The translations under genes and the position numbers were made by a program. Shown piece by piece: positions 44,085 to 46,217 of a stretch of DNA of 46,217 nucleotides (positions are counted from its first letter, which is position 1; every line of letters begins with the position of its first letter). The stretch covers positions 1-46,217 of the forward strand of contig CAZGJW010000008.1 in the NCBI GenBank assembly GCA_964525675.1, written 5' to 3'. The DNA is from CAYSRJ01 sp964525675 (GTDB lineage Bacteria > Spirochaetota > B62-G9 > DRHN01). The notes below the pieces were generated by a model. The model did no database searches and was not told where the DNA came from. It was given only the letters and a program-made list of their open reading frames with translations.

Positions 44085-45058
44085 TTCGCCCTCCCCGCCT
44101 TTGCCTCGAGTACCTGCAGTGCCGCCTGTACGATATCATGGGCGGTCAGATGGTATTTAACGAGCAGGTCGTCCGGATCCGCTGATTCCGTATACGTGTC
44201 TGCAAGACCAACGAAACGCATGGGTACGGCATATTCCCGAGAGGCGATTCGCGCAATGTTGCTCCCCATCCCGCCCGTCAACAGGTGCTCTTCGGCGGTG
44301 ACGATCGCGCCTGTTTCTTTCGCCGCTCGGACGATTGCCTCGCTATCCATGGGCCGGAGGGTATGCATGTCTATCACACGTGCCTCAATGCCCCTGTCCG
44401 CAAGATGAGCAGCTGCGTCGAGCGCCGTCGATACCATAAGCCCGCACCCGATAATCGTAAGGTCCTCACCCTCACGCACGGTCCTGGCCTTCCCAATCTC
44501 AAAGGATGTATCCTTCTGATAGATAAACGGCATGGCCACTCTGCTCGACCTGAGGAAAACAGGGCCCACATGGTCTGCTGCCGCATGCACCGCCCATCGC
44601 ATTGACACCGGATCGGAGGGCACAAGCAAGACGAAGGTCGGCATACCGCCGACCAGGGCGAAATCCTCTATACCCATCTGGGTCGGCCCGTCCTTGCCAA
44701 GGGTAATACCGCCGTGGCTCCCCACAACCTTTGCATTCGCGTTGGACATTGCGATAGCCAATCGAATCTGGTCGTAGGCATTGCAGAGCAAAAAGGAAGA
44801 AAAGCTTACGATAAAAGGGATGAATCCACAGGCGGCAAGCCCCGAACCGATACAGGTAAGGTTGCTCTCCGCAATCCCGATATTGAAAAACCTCTCGGGA
44901 AACTTATTTCGAACAAGATCCGCCTTCGTGGAATTCCCGAGATCACCGTCCAGAACGACAACCTTCTCGTTCTGCTGGGCAACCTCCAGCAGGGCCTCCC
45001 CGAATATATCCCGAAGGGGCCTGCTCTCTTTCAGCCCGGCTTTTTCACCTATTCGCAT
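44081..45058 (-). CDS. Transketolase, C-terminal (pyrimidine-binding) subunit
   Basis: Second half of a split thiamine-diphosphate transketolase, 325 aa. Visible motifs are VVVLDGDLGNSTKAD, FFNIGIAESNLTCIGSGLA with the catalytic glutamate of the TPP site, VGSHGGITLGKDGPTQ, and the C-terminal IEARVIDMHTLRPMD fold. It overlaps the N-terminal subunit gene by 10 nt and the SAF gene by 4 nt. Split transketolases of this kind often act in pentose or sugar-acid pathways; the exact donor is unknown. Confidence 0.9.
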   Translation of the reverse strand: MRIGEKAGLKESRPLRDIFGEALLEVAQQNEKVVVLDGDLGNSTKADLVRNKFPERFFNIGIAESNLTCIGSGLAACGFIPFIVSFSSFLLCNAYDQIRLAIAMSNANAKVVGSHGGITLGKDGPTQMGIEDFALVGGMPTFVLLVPSDPVSMRWAVHAAADHVGPVFLRSSRVAMPFIYQKDTSFEIGKARTVREGEDLTIIGCGLMVSTALDAAAHLADRGIEARVIDMHTLRPMDSEAIVRAAKETGAIVTAEEHLLTGGMGSNIARIASREYAVPMRFVGLADTYTESADPDDLLVKYHLTAHDIVQAALQVLEAKAGRAK

Positions 45059-45888
45059 AACAGCTCCTTTCTGGCCTGTTCAGCCTGCTCGCCCTTCAGC
45101 ACCCTTCCGTGAAAGGTGTAATCAGCTTCAACAAATGAGACACCCTTTCCCTTTACGGTATGCGCAACAATAATAGAAGGCTTCTGCTTTTCAGACTTCG
45201 CCGCATTTAATTTTTTCAGCAGATCCTTAAAATCATGCCCGTCCGCCTCGAACACCTCCCAGCCGAAGCTTTGCCATTTCTTCACGAGCGGTTCGAGCGC
45301 CATTTCCCGGGCGATCGGTCCTGTCTCCTGGTACTTGTTGTAGTCGAGTACGGCGGTCAGGGTATCTGTTTTGAAATGCGAAGCCGCCATCGCAGCCTCC
45401 CAGACCTGCCCCTCCTCGCATTCCCCGTCTCCGAGAAGCACGTACACCCGGTAGTCGAGCCTATTCAACCGCGCACCGAGCACATGCCCGATGCCGGTCG
45501 AAAGTCCCTGGCCGAGTGAACCCGTCGTTGCCTCGACCCCGGGCATCGTTCCCTTAATTGGATGGCCCTGAACAGGGCTTTTTATCTCACGAAGCCTTCT
45601 GAGCTCGCTTTTATCAAAATACCCGGCCCGCGCAAGCACCGCATAGAGAAGCGGAGCCGCATGCCCCTTGCTCATGATAAAGCGGTCGCGTTCAGGCCAA
45701 TCCGGCTTGTCCGATCTGTAATTGAGGACTCCACCGAAAAAGAGAGTCGTGCAGATCTCCACGGATGAGAACGAGCTCGACGGATGCCCCGATCCCGCCC
45801 GTGTGGTCATTTCGAGAATTTCGCAGCGAAGGTCCCGGGCGATTTCTTTCAATATTTCGACATCGGCTATGTTCGGATTACCTGCCAT
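45049..45888 (-). CDS. Transketolase, N-terminal (diphosphate-binding) subunit
   Basis: First half of the split transketolase, 279 aa. It contains TTRAGSGHPSSSFSSVEI, FIMSKGHAAPLLYAVLA, TTGSLGQGLSTGIGHV, and the TPP/Mg motif beginning LLGDGECEEGQVWEAA and closing with DYNKYQETG. The start follows GGAAGGGG. It is the first gene of the operon transktolase-transketolase-SAF-KDG kinase. Regulatory symmetry is visible in the DNA upstream. Confidence 0.92.
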   Translation of the reverse strand: MAGNPNIADVEILKEIARDLRCEILEMTTRAGSGHPSSSFSSVEICTTLFFGGVLNYRSDKPDWPERDRFIMSKGHAAPLLYAVLARAGYFDKSELRRLREIKSPVQGHPIKGTMPGVEATTGSLGQGLSTGIGHVLGARLNRLDYRVYVLLGDGECEEGQVWEAAMAASHFKTDTLTAVLDYNKYQETGPIAREMALEPLVKKWQSFGWEVFEADGHDFKDLLKKLNAAKSEKQKPSIIVAHTVKGKGVSFVEADYTFHGRVLKGEQAEQARKELLCE

Positions 45889-45937
45889 TACATACCCCTT
45901 CCATTAGTACTGCATATATACCGTTACTTACCGTATC

Positions 45938-45953
45938 GTGAAGCGCTTAACAC
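45938..45953. promoter_or_regulatory. Candidate LacI/GalR-type operator
   Basis: GTGAAGCGCTTAACAC has a perfect AAGCGCTT core centred on CG and near-symmetrical flanks. It is ~50 nt upstream of the transketolase start. It differs from the TGTAA-type sites near fucI, so a different regulator would be involved. Confidence 0.4.
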
Positions 45954-45956
45954 AGA

Positions 45957-45999
45957 TTATGAAAATACCGGGCCGTTTCACACTGTTCTATTTTCATAA
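45957..45999. promoter_or_regulatory. 11-bp perfect inverted repeat upstream of the transketolase operon
   Basis: TTATGAAAATA (45957-45967) and TATTTTCATAA (45989-45999) are exact reverse complements with a 21-bp spacer. On the minus strand one arm overlaps a possible -10 (TAATCT). The arm spacing, about three helical turns centre to centre, suits a protein binding both arms on one DNA face. The rest of 46000-46103 shows no gene. Confidence 0.5.
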
Positions 46000-46103
46000 C
46001 AGGGTAACCGTAACGACTTTTCCGTGAACGTACAGTCATATTTTATTTACAGGGTCTTTTAATAATTATGCCCTTCGGCCCAGAAACTTTTCAAACGCAA
46101 TTT

Positions 46104-46217
46104 AGAAGTGGCGCATGTCCTTTACAGGATACATCCCCCCGGGATATATCCTCTTGGGATACATCCTCTTGGGATACATCCTCTTGGGATACATCCTCTT
46201 GGGACCGAGTATCAACA
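46104..46217 (+). repeat. Dispersed hairpin repeat, copy 5 (runs off right edge)
   Basis: It starts AGAAGTGGCG as in copies 1 and 3, then a TCCT-TTAC-AGGA hairpin, an expanded satellite, and ends in GGGACCGAGTATCAACA, the block that precedes the GTAACTT hairpin elsewhere. The hairpin itself would lie beyond the window. Confidence 0.75.
46141..46200 (+). repeat. 15-bp tandem repeat, four copies
   Basis: Four head-to-tail copies of GGGATACATCCTCTT; the first has T for C at position 7. It sits inside the variable part of repeat copy 5. Each copy can fold ATCC with GGAT of the next, so the array is a chain of mini-hairpins. Confidence 0.9.

Noticed and set aside
46141..46200. Tandem 15-mers as an origin iteron array
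   Set aside because: They lie within the variable part of the dispersed repeat, with no replication gene or AT-rich unwinding region nearby.

Overview
The window reads as bacterial chromosome of intermediate GC content. It shows no phage, plasmid, rRNA, tRNA or CRISPR signature. The gene set suggests a double-membrane-style heterotroph. The sugar-binding protein has an N-terminus running into GGKKEEAEK, the RibF-like protein has no riboflavin kinase half, and there are large exported repeat proteins. These would fit Spirochaetota or a relative, but that placement is inference and not proven here.

Layout. (1) Positions 1-9318, minus strand: a sugar catabolic cluster with a solute-binding protein (cut by the left edge), L-fucose isomerase, a C_GCAxxG_C_C protein, ribokinase, a glutamine-amidotransferase-like protein, a DUF4432 aldose-epimerase-like protein, a LacI regulator and an FGGY kinase. 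Three matching operator-like sites lie at the fucI and lacI promoters. (2) Positions 9369-13208, minus: a DEAH helicase and malic enzyme. (3) Positions 13509-22086, plus: a TCA-cycle operon (sdhA', 'sdhB, sucC, sucD, sucA', sucB, lpd, gltA). SDH and the E1 of 2-oxoglutarate dehydrogenase survive only as deletion remnants, whereas sucCD, sucB, lpd and gltA look intact. (4) Positions 22097-22798: an EF-hand protein remnant and a GIY-YIG protein. (5) Positions 22987-33275, minus: the classic rimP-nusA-infB-rbfA-nrnA-truB-ribF-rpsO-pnp translation/RNA operon, with a strong promoter and an attenuator-like hairpin in its leader. (6) Positions 33336-40210, minus: three large envelope proteins, namely FHA-TM-beta-propeller, CarboxypepD_reg/FnIII/beta-helix, and a two-TM sensor with a degenerate PP2C-like end. 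(7) Positions 40487-42363: comF, then divergent azlCD. (8) Positions 42439-45888, minus: a split transketolase, a shortened SAF-domain oxidoreductase and a KDG-kinase-like enzyme.

The most unusual element is a dispersed intergenic repeat family. There are four copies inside the window, a fifth running off the right end, and one degenerate candidate. Units carry a near-invariant hairpin with GTAACTT/AAGTTAC arms (the best version closed by a GCGA tetraloop) and a separate variable hairpin. All four full copies are sense-oriented with respect to the flanking genes and end just 5' of a start codon (sdhA, sucB, rpsO, FHA gene). At rpsO and sdhA the repeat runs straight into the Shine-Dalgarno sequence. 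This points to an RNA-level role. A second theme is recurrent internal deletion (sdhA/sdhB, sucA, the SAF oxidoreductase, the EF-hand fragment), which may be real decay or assembly error.
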